DNA from: Bradyrhizobium algeriense
GTDB lineage: Bacteria > Pseudomonadota > Alphaproteobacteria > Rhizobiales > Xanthobacteraceae
Length of the DNA: 64,000 bases
NCBI RefSeq assembly: GCF_036924595.1
Contig: NZ_JAZHRV010000001.1
Location: 62,001-126,000, forward strand
Reading direction: 5' to 3'
Below the pieces are notes generated by a model. The model had not been told where the DNA came from and did no database searches. It worked only from the letters and a program-made list of their open reading frames with translations. The position numbers and the translations under genes were made by a program. Positions 19,672 through 31,660 of the stretch are shown here, in pieces; position 1 is the first letter of the stretch; every line of letters begins with the position of its first letter.

Positions 19672-20811
19672 ATGGATTTTGATTTGTCCGAGGAGCAGCG
19701 CCTTCTCAAGGAAAGCATCGACGGTCTGTTGACCGATTCCTACGATTTCGATGCGCGCAAGAAGTACCAGAAGGAGAAGGGCGGCTGGAGCAAGGCCGTC
19801 TGGGGCAAGCTCGCCGAGCAGGGCCTGCTGGGCCTGCCGTTCGCGGAAGCCGATGGCGGCTTTGGCGCCGGCGCGGTCGAAACCATGATCGTGATGGAGG
19901 CGCTCGGCAAGGCGCTGGTGCTGGAGCCGTATCTGGCGACGGTGGTGATCGGCGGCGGCTTCCTGCGCCATGGCGGCTCGGCCGAGCAGAAGGCCGCCCA
20001 CATCCCCGGCATCATCGACGGCAGCAAGACCTTTGCGTTCGCGCAGCTCGAGAAGAACTCGCGCTACGATCTCGGCGATGTCGCAACATCAGCCAAGAAG
20101 AAGGGCGCGGGCTGGGTCATCGACGGTGAAAAGTTCGTCGTGCTCAACGGCGAGAACGCCGACACCCTGATCGTGACCGCGCGCACCAAGGGCGCGCAGC
20201 GCGATCGTAGCGGCATCGGCGTGTTTCTTGTGCCGGCAAACGCCAAGGGCGTCACCCGCAAGGGCTATCCGACACAGGACGGCCTGCATGCTGCTGATAT
20301 CACCTTCACCGGCGTCGAGGTCGGCGCCGACGCCGCGATCGGCGATCCCGAGAACGGCTTGCCGCTGATCGAGCGCGTGGTGGACGAAGCCCGCACTGCG
20401 ATGTGCGCGGAAGCCGTCGGCGCGATGGATGAATCGCTGAAGAGCACGGTCGAATATCTCAAGACGCGAAAACAGTTCGGCGTGCCGATCGGCAGCTTCC
20501 AGACCCTGCAGCACCGCGCCGCCGACATGTTCGTGGCCCTCGAACAGGCCCGCAGCATGTCGATGTTCGCGACCATGGCGGCCGATTTCGACAGCGCCAA
20601 GGAGCGCGCGACCGCGGTCGCCGCCGCCAAGGTGCAGATCGGCAAATCAGGCAAGTTCATCGGCCAGCAGTCGATCCAGCTTCACGGCGGCATCGGCATG
20701 ACCCAGGAAGCCAAGATCGGCCACTACTTCAAGCGGCTGACCATGATCGAAAACACCTTTGGCGACACCGACTACCACCTCCGCCGCGTTGCGGAAGGCG
20801 GGTTGGTGTAA
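19672..20811 (+). CDS. pimD: acyl-CoA dehydrogenase, PimD-like small subunit
   Basis: 379-residue FAD acyl-CoA dehydrogenase paralogous to pimC (begins MDFDLSEEQRLLKESIDGLL). It has FAQLEKNSRYDLGDV in the flavin region, VIDGEKFVVLNGENADTLIV, TRKQFGVPIGSFQTLQHRAADM and the C-terminal QLHGGIGMTQEAKIGHYFKRL. The FAQLE segment replaces the usual T-E-P-G-S-G motif and is typical of this subunit class. It is separated from pimC by a palindromic repeat but is in the same orientation. Probably works as the partner of PimC on dicarboxyl-CoA. Confidence 0.85.
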   Translation: MDFDLSEEQRLLKESIDGLLTDSYDFDARKKYQKEKGGWSKAVWGKLAEQGLLGLPFAEADGGFGAGAVETMIVMEALGKALVLEPYLATVVIGGGFLRHGGSAEQKAAHIPGIIDGSKTFAFAQLEKNSRYDLGDVATSAKKKGAGWVIDGEKFVVLNGENADTLIVTARTKGAQRDRSGIGVFLVPANAKGVTRKGYPTQDGLHAADITFTGVEVGADAAIGDPENGLPLIERVVDEARTAMCAEAVGAMDESLKSTVEYLKTRKQFGVPIGSFQTLQHRAADMFVALEQARSMSMFATMAADFDSAKERATAVAAAKVQIGKSGKFIGQQSIQLHGGIGMTQEAKIGHYFKRLTMIENTFGDTDYHLRRVAEGGLV

Positions 20812-20824
20812 GTCCGCACTCAAG

Positions 20825-20929
20825 CTGTCATCCCCCGCGAAAGCGGGGGATCCAGTATTCCAGAGAACTTTCAATCATCACTGACGCCGCGGCGTACTGG
20901 GTCGCCCGGTCAAGCCGGGCGATGACAGC
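20825..20929. repeat. palindromic repeat between pimD and SDR gene
   Basis: Starts CTGTCATCCCCCGCGAAAGCGGGGGATCCAGTA (first hairpin) and ends with a GCCCGGTCAAGCCGGGC hairpin and GATGACAG, so the outer ends CTGTCATC/GATGACAG are exact inverted copies. The left half belongs to the CCCGCGAAGGCGGG family, the right half to the CCCGGTCAAGCCGGG family: a composite of two hairpin types. Confidence 0.82.
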
Positions 20930-20960
20930 GGCGTGTGCGGAGCACGCGGAGCCAACAACA

Positions 20961-21734
20961 ATGAAAAACACCCCGTTCGATCTCACCGGAAAAGTCGCCA
21001 TCATCACCGGCTCCAGCCGCGGCATCGGCCGCTCCTCCGCCGAGCTGCTCGCAAAACTCGGCGCAAAAGTCGTGATCTCCAGCCGCAAGGCGGATGCCTG
21101 CCACGAGGTCGCCGACGGCATCAACAAGGCCGGCGGCGACGCCCATGTCATTGCCTGCAACATCTCCCGCCGCGAGGAAGTCGAGGCGCTGGTCATGGGC
21201 ACGACAAAGCATTACGGCAAGGTCGACATCCTCGTCTGCAACGCCGCGGTCAATCCGTATTACGGCCCGCTGCTCGACATCAAGGACGAGGCCTTCGACA
21301 AGATCATGGGCAGTAACGTCAAGAGCAACATCTGGCTCTGCGCGCTGGCGATCCCGCAGATGGCCGAGCGAGGCAACGGCTCGGTGGTGATCATCTCGTC
21401 CATCGGCGGCATGCGCGGCTCGACCGTGATCGGCGCCTACGGCATCTCCAAGGCCGCGGATTTCGCGCTCTGCCGCAGCCTCGCCGGCGAATGGGGTCCG
21501 AAAGGCGTCCGCGTCAATTGCGTGGCACCGGGTCTGGTGAAAACCGATTTCGCCAAGGCGCTGTGGGAAGACCCGGAAATGCTCAAGCGCCGCACCGCCG
21601 GCACCCCGCTCCGCCGCATCGGCGAGCCCGACGAAATCGCCGGCGCGGTCGCGTATCTGGCCTCGGATGCCTCGACCTTCATGACCGGCCAGACCATCGT
21701 GGTCGATGGCGGCGTGACCACGGCGGCGACGTAG
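20961..21734 (+). CDS. short-chain dehydrogenase/reductase
   Basis: 257-residue NAD(P)-dependent oxidoreductase. Cofactor motif TGSSRGIGRSSA (about 14-25), NAAVNPYYG, catalytic Ser-Tyr-Lys in SSIGGMRGSTVIGAYGISKAA and C-terminal QTIVVDGG. I chose the ATG at 20961 (MKNTPFDLTGKVAIITG) because the upstream 13 codons read through the repeat boundary. It follows pimD in the same direction, so it may be the last gene of the operon, perhaps acting on a hydroxy- or keto-acyl intermediate. Substrate unknown. Confidence 0.88.
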   Translation: MKNTPFDLTGKVAIITGSSRGIGRSSAELLAKLGAKVVISSRKADACHEVADGINKAGGDAHVIACNISRREEVEALVMGTTKHYGKVDILVCNAAVNPYYGPLLDIKDEAFDKIMGSNVKSNIWLCALAIPQMAERGNGSVVIISSIGGMRGSTVIGAYGISKAADFALCRSLAGEWGPKGVRVNCVAPGLVKTDFAKALWEDPEMLKRRTAGTPLRRIGEPDEIAGAVAYLASDASTFMTGQTIVVDGGVTTAAT

Positions 21735-21744
21735 TTTCTTTCTT

Positions 21745-21897
21745 ACCCTCCCCTGGAGGGGGAGGGTCGACGCGCAGCGGCGGGGTGGGGTGACGGTCTA
21801 CCCACATCCAACAGTGCCCGAGTTGAGAGATCACCCCACCCCGGCTCACATTTCGCTGCGCTCAATGTGAGCCGACCCTCCCCCTCCAGGGGAGGGT
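21745..21897. repeat. element with 25-bp perfect terminal inverted repeats
   Basis: The left end (21745-21769, ACCCTCCCCTGGAGGG...) is the exact inverse of the right end (21873-21897, ...CCCTCCAGGGGAGGGT). Inside, a second inverted pair (GGGGTGGGGTGA against TCACCCCACCCC) and a GCTCACATT...AATGTGAGC hairpin continue the stem. It lies between the SDR gene and glpK and could act as a strong bidirectional terminator. Confidence 0.85.
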
Positions 21898-21980
21898 GAA
21901 GCGAAGCGCCATCCCATATTGACCTTGGCCTTCCAATCCGCTCCCTTGGGCCGAACATCACCTCCCGGGGAAGCAACGTC

Positions 21981-23483
21981 ATGTCCTTTGTGCTGGCCAT
22001 CGATCAGGGCACCACGTCCTCGCGCGCCATGGTGTTCCGCAGCGACATCTCGATCGCCGCGACGGCGCAGCAGGAATTTCCGCAGCATTTTCCGGCGTCC
22101 GGCTGGGTCGAGCACGAGCCCGAGGATATCTGGACCTCGACGGTCGCGGTCTGCCGCGAGGCGCTGGAAAAGGCTGGCCTTAAAGCGCAAGACATCGCCG
22201 CGATCGGCATCACCAACCAGCGCGAGACCACGGTCGTGTGGGACCGCGCGACGGGACAGGCCGTGCACCGCGCCATCGTCTGGCAGGACCGCCGCACATC
22301 AGACATCTGCGCCAAATTGAAGAGCGAAGGCCACGAGCCGAATATTTCCGCCAGGACCGGCCTGATCATCGACCCCTATTTTTCGGGCACGAAAGTCGCC
22401 TGGATCCTCGACCACGTGCCGGGCGCGCGCGAACGCGCCGGCCGCGGCGAATTGATGTTCGGCACCGTCGATTGCTATTTGCTGTGGCGGCTGACCGGCG
22501 GCAAGGTGCATGCGACCGACGCCACCAACGCCTCGCGCACGCTGCTGTTCAACATCCACACCGGCGAGTGGGACGATGAGCTCTTGAAACTCCTGCGCGT
22601 GCCGCGCTCGATGCTCCCAAAGGTAAAAGATTCCTCCGCCAAATTCGGCGACAGCGACCCAAGCCTGTTCGGCGGCGCGATCGCCATTTCAGGCATCGCC
22701 GGCGACCAGCAGGCCGCCACCATCGGCCAGGCCTGCTTCACGCCCGGCATGATCAAGTCGACCTACGGCACCGGCTGTTTTGCGCTGCTCAACACCGGCA
22801 CCACGCCGGTCGCTTCGAAGAACAAGCTGCTCACCACCATCGCCTATCAACTCAACGGAAGGCGCACCTACGCCCTCGAAGGCTCGATCTTCGTCGCAGG
22901 TTCCGCTGTGCAGTGGCTGCGCGACGGCCTCGGCATCATCAAGCAGGCGTCCGAAACCGGCCCGCTCGCCGACAAATCCGATTCCATGCAGAGCGTCTAC
23001 CTGGTGCCGGCCTTCGTCGGCCTCGGCGCGCCCTACTGGAATCCCCGCGTGCGCGGCGCGCTGTTCGGCCTGACCCGCAACACCGGCCCCGCCGAACTCG
23101 CGCACGCCGCGCTCGAAAGCGTCTGCTACCAGACGTTTGACCTCTGGGCCGCGATGCGCGCCGACTGGCCGGACGCCAACGCCGCCAATATCGTACTCCG
23201 CGTCGACGGTGGCATGACGGCGTCGGACTGGACCATGCAGCGGCTCGCCGATTTGCTCGACGCCCCCGTCGACCGCCCGATGATTCAAGAGACGACGGCG
23301 CTTGGTGCGGCCTACCTTGCCGGGTTGCAGGCCGGCGTCTATCCCGAGCCTGCAAAATTCGCCGACAACTGGCGGCTGGAGCACCGCTTCAAGCCGGCGA
23401 TGAGCGCGGCGACGCGCGAGCGGAAACTTGCAGGCTGGGCGAGGGCGGTGAAGGGCGTGCTGGCGAGCGATGAAGGGGAATAG
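21981..23483 (+). CDS. glpK: glycerol kinase
   Basis: 500-residue FGGY-family kinase that phosphorylates glycerol to glycerol-3-phosphate with ATP in the cytoplasm. N-terminal ATP-site [15 protein letters not shown], glycerol-site [16 protein letters not shown] and IVWQDRRT, and C-terminal [20 protein letters not shown] with [13 protein letters not shown]. The length matches the E. coli enzyme. No other glp gene is beside it. Start ATG is 13 bases past an AGGGAAG-like region and gives the conserved N-terminus. Confidence 0.95.
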   Translation: MSFVLAIDQGTTSSRAMVFRSDISIAATAQQEFPQHFPASGWVEHEPEDIWTSTVAVCREALEKAGLKAQDIAAIGITNQRETTVVWDRATGQAVHRAIVWQDRRTSDICAKLKSEGHEPNISARTGLIIDPYFSGTKVAWILDHVPGARERAGRGELMFGTVDCYLLWRLTGGKVHATDATNASRTLLFNIHTGEWDDELLKLLRVPRSMLPKVKDSSAKFGDSDPSLFGGAIAISGIAGDQQAATIGQACFTPGMIKSTYGTGCFALLNTGTTPVASKNKLLTTIAYQLNGRRTYALEGSIFVAGSAVQWLRDGLGIIKQASETGPLADKSDSMQSVYLVPAFVGLGAPYWNPRVRGALFGLTRNTGPAELAHAALESVCYQTFDLWAAMRADWPDANAANIVLRVDGGMTASDWTMQRLADLLDAPVDRPMIQETTALGAAYLAGLQAGVYPEPAKFADNWRLEHRFKPAMSAATRERKLAGWARAVKGVLASDEGE

Positions 23484-23489
23484 CACCGG

Positions 23490-24083
23490 ATGATATTGCC
23501 CGATGGCTACTCCGACGTTCCCGCCGGCAAGATCGCTGCGGTCGTCACGCACCTGGAGATGACCGCGCGCCCCCGGCCGCGTCCCGATCCCGCGGGTGCA
23601 TGGACGCTGCGGCGGGTTGAGATGCCGCCGCTCGACTGGTTTCGCGATCTGTATCGCCGCGTCGGCGAGGAGTGGCTGTGGATTTCAAGGATACGGATGC
23701 CCGACGCGCAATTGGCCGCGATCATTCAATCGCCGCTGATGGAGATCTACGCACTGGCGCATGAGGGGTGCGACGAAGGTTTGCTCGAGCTGGATTTTCG
23801 CGAGCCCGGGCAATGCGAAGTCGTCTCTTTCGGAGTCGCCGAAAAACTTGTCGGAACCGGCGCCGGACGCTGGCTGATGAATCGCGCGCTGGAGCTCGCA
23901 TGGTCGCGGCCGGTTACGCGCGTCTGGCTGCACACCTGCACCTTCGATCATCCCGCCGCGCTCGCCTTCTACCAACGCTCAGGCTTTCGTCCATTCCGGC
24001 GGCAGGTCGAAATGGTCAATGATCCGAGGCTCGATGGGACAGTGCCGCGTGATGTCGCAAGGCATGTGCCGGTGATTGAGTGA
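23490..24083 (+). CDS. GNAT-family N-acetyltransferase
   Basis: 197-residue cytoplasmic protein with a GNAT acetyl-CoA site in EVVSFGVAEKLVGTGAGRWLMNRALELAW (about 108-135) and the motif-B HPAALAFYQRSGFRPF (about 150-165). The starting ATG is only 6 bases after the glpK stop, so it is co-transcribed. Acceptor unknown. The N-terminal 60 residues are Pro/Arg-rich and less typical. Confidence 0.85.
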   Translation: MILPDGYSDVPAGKIAAVVTHLEMTARPRPRPDPAGAWTLRRVEMPPLDWFRDLYRRVGEEWLWISRIRMPDAQLAAIIQSPLMEIYALAHEGCDEGLLELDFREPGQCEVVSFGVAEKLVGTGAGRWLMNRALELAWSRPVTRVWLHTCTFDHPAALAFYQRSGFRPFRRQVEMVNDPRLDGTVPRDVARHVPVIE

Positions 24084-24102
24084 TGGTGCGCGCACGCTCA
24101 AC

Positions 24103-24203
24103 CGTCATCACCGGGCTTGTCCCGGTGATCCACGTCTTGCTTTAGCGACAAAAAGAGCAAGGACGTGGATGGCCCGGTCAAGTGTTTAGCCCGGCCATGA
24201 CGT
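24103..24203. repeat. palindromic repeat (CCGGGCTTGTCCCGG family)
   Basis: CGTCATCACCGGGCTTGTCCCGGTGATCCACGTC at the left and GATGGCCCGGTCAAG...CGGCCATGACG at the right; the outer CGTCAT and ATGACG pair. It fills the space between the convergent GNAT and DUF6636 genes. Same family as 24712-24806. Confidence 0.78.
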
Positions 24204-24221
24204 GGAGAGAGCTGTACGTTC

Positions 24222-24641
24222 TCAAAACACCTCTTGCCTCACCCTTGCCAGCGAAAACCCGCGCCGGTCCGCATTGAAGCAGGTAATCCCCGCCTGCTCA
24301 GACTTGCACGTAAACCCCCCGCGCTGCCAGACTTCGCCGTAGGCCAGCACCGGCAGCGCTTTATCCATCACGGTGTCGCCGTGGCAGAGGCGCGTGGCGG
24401 GGCCTTTGGCGTTCATCTCGAAGGCGCCGCCGTAATCGAGGTCGCAATCGGCAGGGCGCCGCGGCTTGGTTTCCATTGCGGCGATGTCGCAGCGGAGGAT
24501 GTTCTGCTTGTCGTAGTCGAAATACTGGCAGGCGATGTTTTTGGACGGCGACTGGAAGCCGGCAGGGGCGGATTGGGTGTGGGCGGGTGCCGCGAGCATA
24601 AACAGCGGAAGCGCAAAGAGGATTGGCCGCCAGCGAAACAT
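24222..24641 (-). CDS. secreted DUF6636-type protein
   Basis: 139-residue exported protein of unknown role. Signal peptide about 1-24 (WRPILFALPLFMLAAPAHTQ). The mature part begins GFQSPSKNIACQYF, the hallmark of DUF6636, and has six Cys (IAC, LRC, ADC, RLC, FTC, ITC), fitting three periplasmic disulfides. I chose the ATG at 24641; longer upstream frames read into the palindromic repeat. It is divergent from a GST gene. Confidence 0.82.
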   Translation of the reverse strand: MFRWRPILFALPLFMLAAPAHTQSAPAGFQSPSKNIACQYFDYDKQNILRCDIAAMETKPRRPADCDLDYGGAFEMNAKGPATRLCHGDTVMDKALPVLAYGEVWQRGGFTCKSEQAGITCFNADRRGFSLARVRQEVF

Positions 24642-24711
24642 GGTGTGTGACTCGTGAGTTGCAATACGCTTCAACCTACTTAGGATGACGCGTGGCGCAA
24701 CCCAAAGCAAC

Positions 24712-24806
24712 CTCGTCATGCCCGGGCTTGACCCGGGCATCCATCGCTCTTCGGAAGAATCCTTCCAAGGAGGATGGATGGCCGGGTCAAGCCCGGCCAT
24801 GACGAG
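24712..24806. repeat. palindromic repeat in a divergent promoter region
   Basis: CTCGTCATG (24712-24720) and CATGACGAG (24798-24806) are exact inverted ends. Inner hairpins CCCGGGCTTGACCCGGG and GGCCGGGTCAAGCCCGGCC plus TCCATC/GATGGA extend the pairing. Unusually for this type it lies between two divergent gene starts (24641 and 24824), where promoters must be. Confidence 0.85.
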
Positions 24807-24823
24807 CAGAGAGCAAAACAACC

Positions 24824-25453
24824 ATGATCCTGATCGGCCAATACGACTCCCCCTTCGTCCGCCGCGTCGCCATCGCCATGCGGCTCTATAATCTGCCCTT
24901 CGAGCACAAGCCGTGGTCGACCTTCGGCGACGCCGACAAGATCGCACCCTATAATCCGCTGCGGCGGGTGCCGACGCTGGTGCTCGATGACGGCGAGGCG
25001 CTGATCGAGAGCGCGATGATCCTGGATTATCTCGACGATCGCGTCGGCCCCGAGAATGCGATGATTGCGCGGAGCGGCGAGGCGCGGCGGCGGCATTTGC
25101 GGATCTGCGCGCTCGCGATGGGGCTCGGCGACAAGGGCGTCAGCCTGCTTTACGAGCGCGTGCTGCGGAAGGAGAAGCAGCTTGATCTGTGGGTCGAGCG
25201 CTGCAAGTCGCAGATAACGGGCGTGCTCGACGTACTGGAAAAGGAGCGCGCTGATGTCAAGACACCGTATTGGTCCGGCGAGAAGATCGGCCACGCCGAC
25301 ATCGCGGTCGCCTGCGTGCTGCGCTTCACCGGCGAGGCGCATCCCGCGCTGTTCGACGCGCGCTATCCCGCATTGAAGGCGCATGCCGAGGGCTGCGAGG
25401 CGCTGCCGCCGTTCAAGGAAATCGTCCAGCCGCTGGCGCCGCCGAAAGGGTGA
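24824..25453 (+). CDS. glutathione S-transferase family protein
   Basis: 209-residue cytosolic GST-fold protein. The thioredoxin-like N-domain (1-75) has YDSPFVRRVAIAMRLYNLPFEH and the cis-Pro/glutathione motif RRVPTLVLDDGEALIESAMILDYLD. An all-helical C-domain follows. Ser in DSPF would be the thiol-activating residue. Substrate not deducible; detoxification or stress roles are common. Confidence 0.87.
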   Translation: MILIGQYDSPFVRRVAIAMRLYNLPFEHKPWSTFGDADKIAPYNPLRRVPTLVLDDGEALIESAMILDYLDDRVGPENAMIARSGEARRRHLRICALAMGLGDKGVSLLYERVLRKEKQLDLWVERCKSQITGVLDVLEKERADVKTPYWSGEKIGHADIAVACVLRFTGEAHPALFDARYPALKAHAEGCEALPPFKEIVQPLAPPKG

Positions 25454-25462
25454 GGGGCTTTC

Positions 25463-25552
25463 GTAGGGTGGGCAAAGCGTAGCGTGCCCACCGTTCGGCA
25501 TGATTGAAGAAAGATGGTGGGCACGGCGCAAACGCGCCTGTGCCCACCCTAC
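25463..25552. repeat. palindromic repeat with GTAGGGTGGGCA ends
   Basis: GTAGGGTGGGCA (25463-25474) and TGCCCACCCTAC (25541-25552) are exact inverted copies. Inside, GCGTGCCCACCGT and ATGGTGGGCACGGC also pair, extending the stem. It lies between the convergent GST and maiA genes. This family is distinct from the others here. Confidence 0.85.
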
Positions 25553-25670
25553 TTCTGTGCGCGTGAGCCGCAGGCCCAATCCTACTTTGCATGGGGTTGT
25601 TTTGGCGATTTTTGTCAGGCCGGGTGCGGCGTGTCCCGAGAGTCGTGCCGCCGGGCCGCCAGCCTCGCTT

Positions 25671-26333
25671 TCAGGCCTTCGGCCGCATCGCCTCCGGCGT
25701 GTCCGGCTGCGCCAGCGGATGCGCGCTTGCAAATTCCGGCAGCCCCATCGCGGTCTCGAAGATGCGCTTCACCGTCGGATAGATTTTCAGGTCGATCTGC
25801 TGCGTCACGGCGACGGTGACGTGGCCGACCATGCAGATATCCGCCAGCGTTGGCGCGTCGCCATGACAAAACCGGCCCGTGTCCTTGTGCCCCGCCAGAT
25901 GCCCCTCCAGCGCGGCCAGCGTTTCCACGATCCAGTGCCGCCGCCACGCCGCCTGCTGCGTGTCACGCAGGTTGAGTTCGTGGTCGAGATAGCGCCGCAC
26001 CCGCGGCACCAGGAGCGGATGGCCTTCGCAGGCAACCATCAGCGCGAGCGCGCGGACGCGGGCGCGGCCGGCTGGATCGGCGGGCAGCAGCGGCGGAGAT
26101 GGGTATTTCTCGTCGAGATATTCCAGGATCGCGAGCGACTGGAACAGCGTGGTGCCGTCATCCTCGACCAGCGCCGGCAACGCCATCTGCGGATTGATCT
26201 TGCGATACTCGGGGTCACGATGCGCGTTGGCGTCGAGGTCGACGAAGATCACCTCGGCCGGGACGTTCTTCAGATTGAGCGCGATCCGCACGCGAAAGCT
26301 CGCCAGCGATCGCCAGAAGGAGAAGAATTTCAT
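25671..26333 (-). CDS. maiA: maleylacetoacetate isomerase (GST zeta)
   Basis: 220-residue glutathione-dependent enzyme turning maleylacetoacetate into fumarylacetoacetate in tyrosine or homogentisate breakdown. The zeta-type N-terminus FSFWRSLASFRVRIALNLKNV carries the Ser-rich active site; MALPALVEDDGTTLFQSLAILEYLDEKYP binds glutathione; the C-domain has CHGDAPTLADICMVGHV. No homogentisate pathway gene is next to it, so a related zeta GST is possible. Confidence 0.8.
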   Translation of the reverse strand: MKFFSFWRSLASFRVRIALNLKNVPAEVIFVDLDANAHRDPEYRKINPQMALPALVEDDGTTLFQSLAILEYLDEKYPSPPLLPADPAGRARVRALALMVACEGHPLLVPRVRRYLDHELNLRDTQQAAWRRHWIVETLAALEGHLAGHKDTGRFCHGDAPTLADICMVGHVTVAVTQQIDLKIYPTVKRIFETAMGLPEFASAHPLAQPDTPEAMRPKA

Positions 26334-26356
26334 GGGAGGAAACTCCGCCTGTTTCT

Positions 26357-26480
26357 TCCCCTCTCCCCTTGTGGGAGAGGGTGGCTTCGCGAAGCGAAGA
26401 CGGGTGAGGGGTCTGTCTCCGCGGATGCTAACCCCTCATCCGGCGCTCCGCGCCACCTTCTCCCACAAGGGGAGAAGGGA
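26357..26480. repeat. palindromic repeat (CCCCTTGTGGGAGAGGG family)
   Basis: Left end TTCCCCTCTCCCCTTGTGGGAGAGGGTGGC pairs imperfectly with right end GCCACCTTCTCCCACAAGGGGAGAAGGGAA. GGGTGAGGGGT/ACCCCTCATCC pairs in the middle, and a CTTCGCGAAG hairpin sits inside. It lies between maiA and metH, both on the minus strand. Confidence 0.8.
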
Positions 26481-26492
26481 AGGAAGCACCTA

Positions 26493-30356
<3,864 letters not shown>

Positions 30357-30360
30357 CGGA

Positions 30361-31275
30361 TCAAGCGGCCTTCTGTGCGCCATTGGGACGGATGCCCAGG
30401 AGATGGCTGATCGCAAACACGAGGTCCGCGCGGTTCATGGTGTAAAAATGAAAGGTGTCGACGCCATGCTTGGCGAGTTTTTGCACCTGGCCGGCGGCGA
30501 CGGTCGCGGCGACCAGCTTGCGCGTCTCGGCGTCGTCGTCGAGGCCTTCGAACTTATCCGCCAGCCAGGTCGGCACCGTCGTGCCCGCGCGGGTCACGAA
30601 GCTGCGCGCCTGCTTGAAATTGTGCATCGGCATGATGCCGGGGACGACCGGAATATCGATGCCGCGGGCGCGGACGCGATCGAGGTAGCGGAAGTAGAGG
30701 TCGTTATCGAAGAATACCTGCGTGATGGCGCGCGCCGCGCCGGCGTCGACCTTTGCCTTGAGCGTGTCGATATCGGCATCGATCGTCGGGCTCTCCGGAT
30801 GCTTTTCGGGATAGGCCGAAACCGAGATTTCGATATCGGGATAGCGCTTCTTGATGCCTTCGATCAGATCGGGCGAACTCTGATAGCCGTCCGGATGCGC
30901 GTGATAGGCGGTGCCGATGCCGCTGGTCGGGTCGCCGCGCAGCGCCACGATGTGGCGGACGCCGATCTCGTGATAGCGCGCCACCACGTCGTCGATCTCG
31001 CCCTTCGGCGCGCCGACACAGGTCAGATGCGCCGCTGGCGTCAGGCGGGTCTCTTTCAGGATGCGCGCGATGGTCGAATGGGTGCGCTCCCGGGTCGATC
31101 CCCCGGCGCCATAGGTCACGGACACGAAATTCGGCGTCAGCGGCGCCAGCCGGTTGATGGTCTCCCACAGGCTCCGCTCCATCTCTTCCGTCTTGGGCGG
31201 GAAGAACTCGAAGGAGATCCTGGGCGAATGCAGCGCGCGATGGCCGTCGAAAGCGGGGGGCGTAACCTCGGTCAT
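30361..31275 (-). CDS. metF: methylenetetrahydrofolate reductase
   Basis: 304-residue FAD enzyme reducing 5,10-methylene-THF to 5-methyl-THF, the substrate of MetH. Active-site Glu in [14 protein letters not shown] (about 20-33), then [35 protein letters not shown], and [23 protein letters not shown], all typical. First gene of metF-metH. The nearly 400-base leader region upstream is unusually long. In some relatives an ArsR-type regulator precedes metF; none is here. Confidence 0.95.
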   Translation of the reverse strand: MTEVTPPAFDGHRALHSPRISFEFFPPKTEEMERSLWETINRLAPLTPNFVSVTYGAGGSTRERTHSTIARILKETRLTPAAHLTCVGAPKGEIDDVVARYHEIGVRHIVALRGDPTSGIGTAYHAHPDGYQSSPDLIEGIKKRYPDIEISVSAYPEKHPESPTIDADIDTLKAKVDAGAARAITQVFFDNDLYFRYLDRVRARGIDIPVVPGIMPMHNFKQARSFVTRAGTTVPTWLADKFEGLDDDAETRKLVAATVAAGQVQKLAKHGVDTFHFYTMNRADLVFAISHLLGIRPNGAQKAA

Positions 31276-31660
31276 GGCACTTCACTAAGCTCCGAAAGGA
31301 TGGGCCGGCATCAAGCCCTAGCGGCAGTCAGCTAAAATAGGCCAAACGAGCCTCGCCAAACAGCCCATCGTTGATGGGAAATAGCCCAATTACTGTAGGA
31401 ATATGCGAAATATTGACTTTATGGAAATGGCGGTGGGCGGCAAGGAGCTTTGCTATTAGTTAGTATAAACATATAGTTATACAGACATCGGCTTTCCATA
31501 GGAGGTGTTCTGGATTGTGGGCAGGTTACCAATGTGGTCAACTTGTCACGTATTGTCCCACTTATGGTCCGCGTCCCGCCGCTGCTTTCCCCACAAGCGC
31601 GGGCCTGATCTGCGCCGACCGGGCCTTTGTCGCCCTCGCTTACCACATTAGTTTAGCGCT
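31276..31660. other. gene-free divergent metF / LLM oxidoreductase region
   Basis: 385 bases without a credible gene, noticeably more AT-rich than the surroundings in its middle. Visible structure: CCCATC-GTT-GATGGG hairpin (31364-31378), short similar words on the minus strand (GGGCTATTT, GGGCTGTTT, GGCCTATTT) around it, and an AT-rich palindrome at 31463-31482. I looked for a SAM-II riboswitch and did not recognise one. Confidence 0.6.
31463..31482. promoter_or_regulatory. GTATAA-N8-TTATAC palindrome, candidate operator
   Basis: A perfect 6-bp inverted repeat with an 8-base AT-rich spacer, in the most AT-rich part of the divergent metF/LLM gap. Position about 190 bases from either start suggests a regulator site or overlapping promoters. 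No matching regulator gene is adjacent. Confidence 0.35.

Noticed and set aside
24641..24947. Longer N-terminus for the DUF6636 protein
   Set aside because: The extension is Arg-rich, runs through the palindromic repeat and would bury the clear signal peptide.
31276..31660. SAM-II or SAH riboswitch upstream of metF
   Set aside because: I looked for the conserved pseudoknot words and hairpin layout and did not find them by eye; a covariance-model search would settle it.
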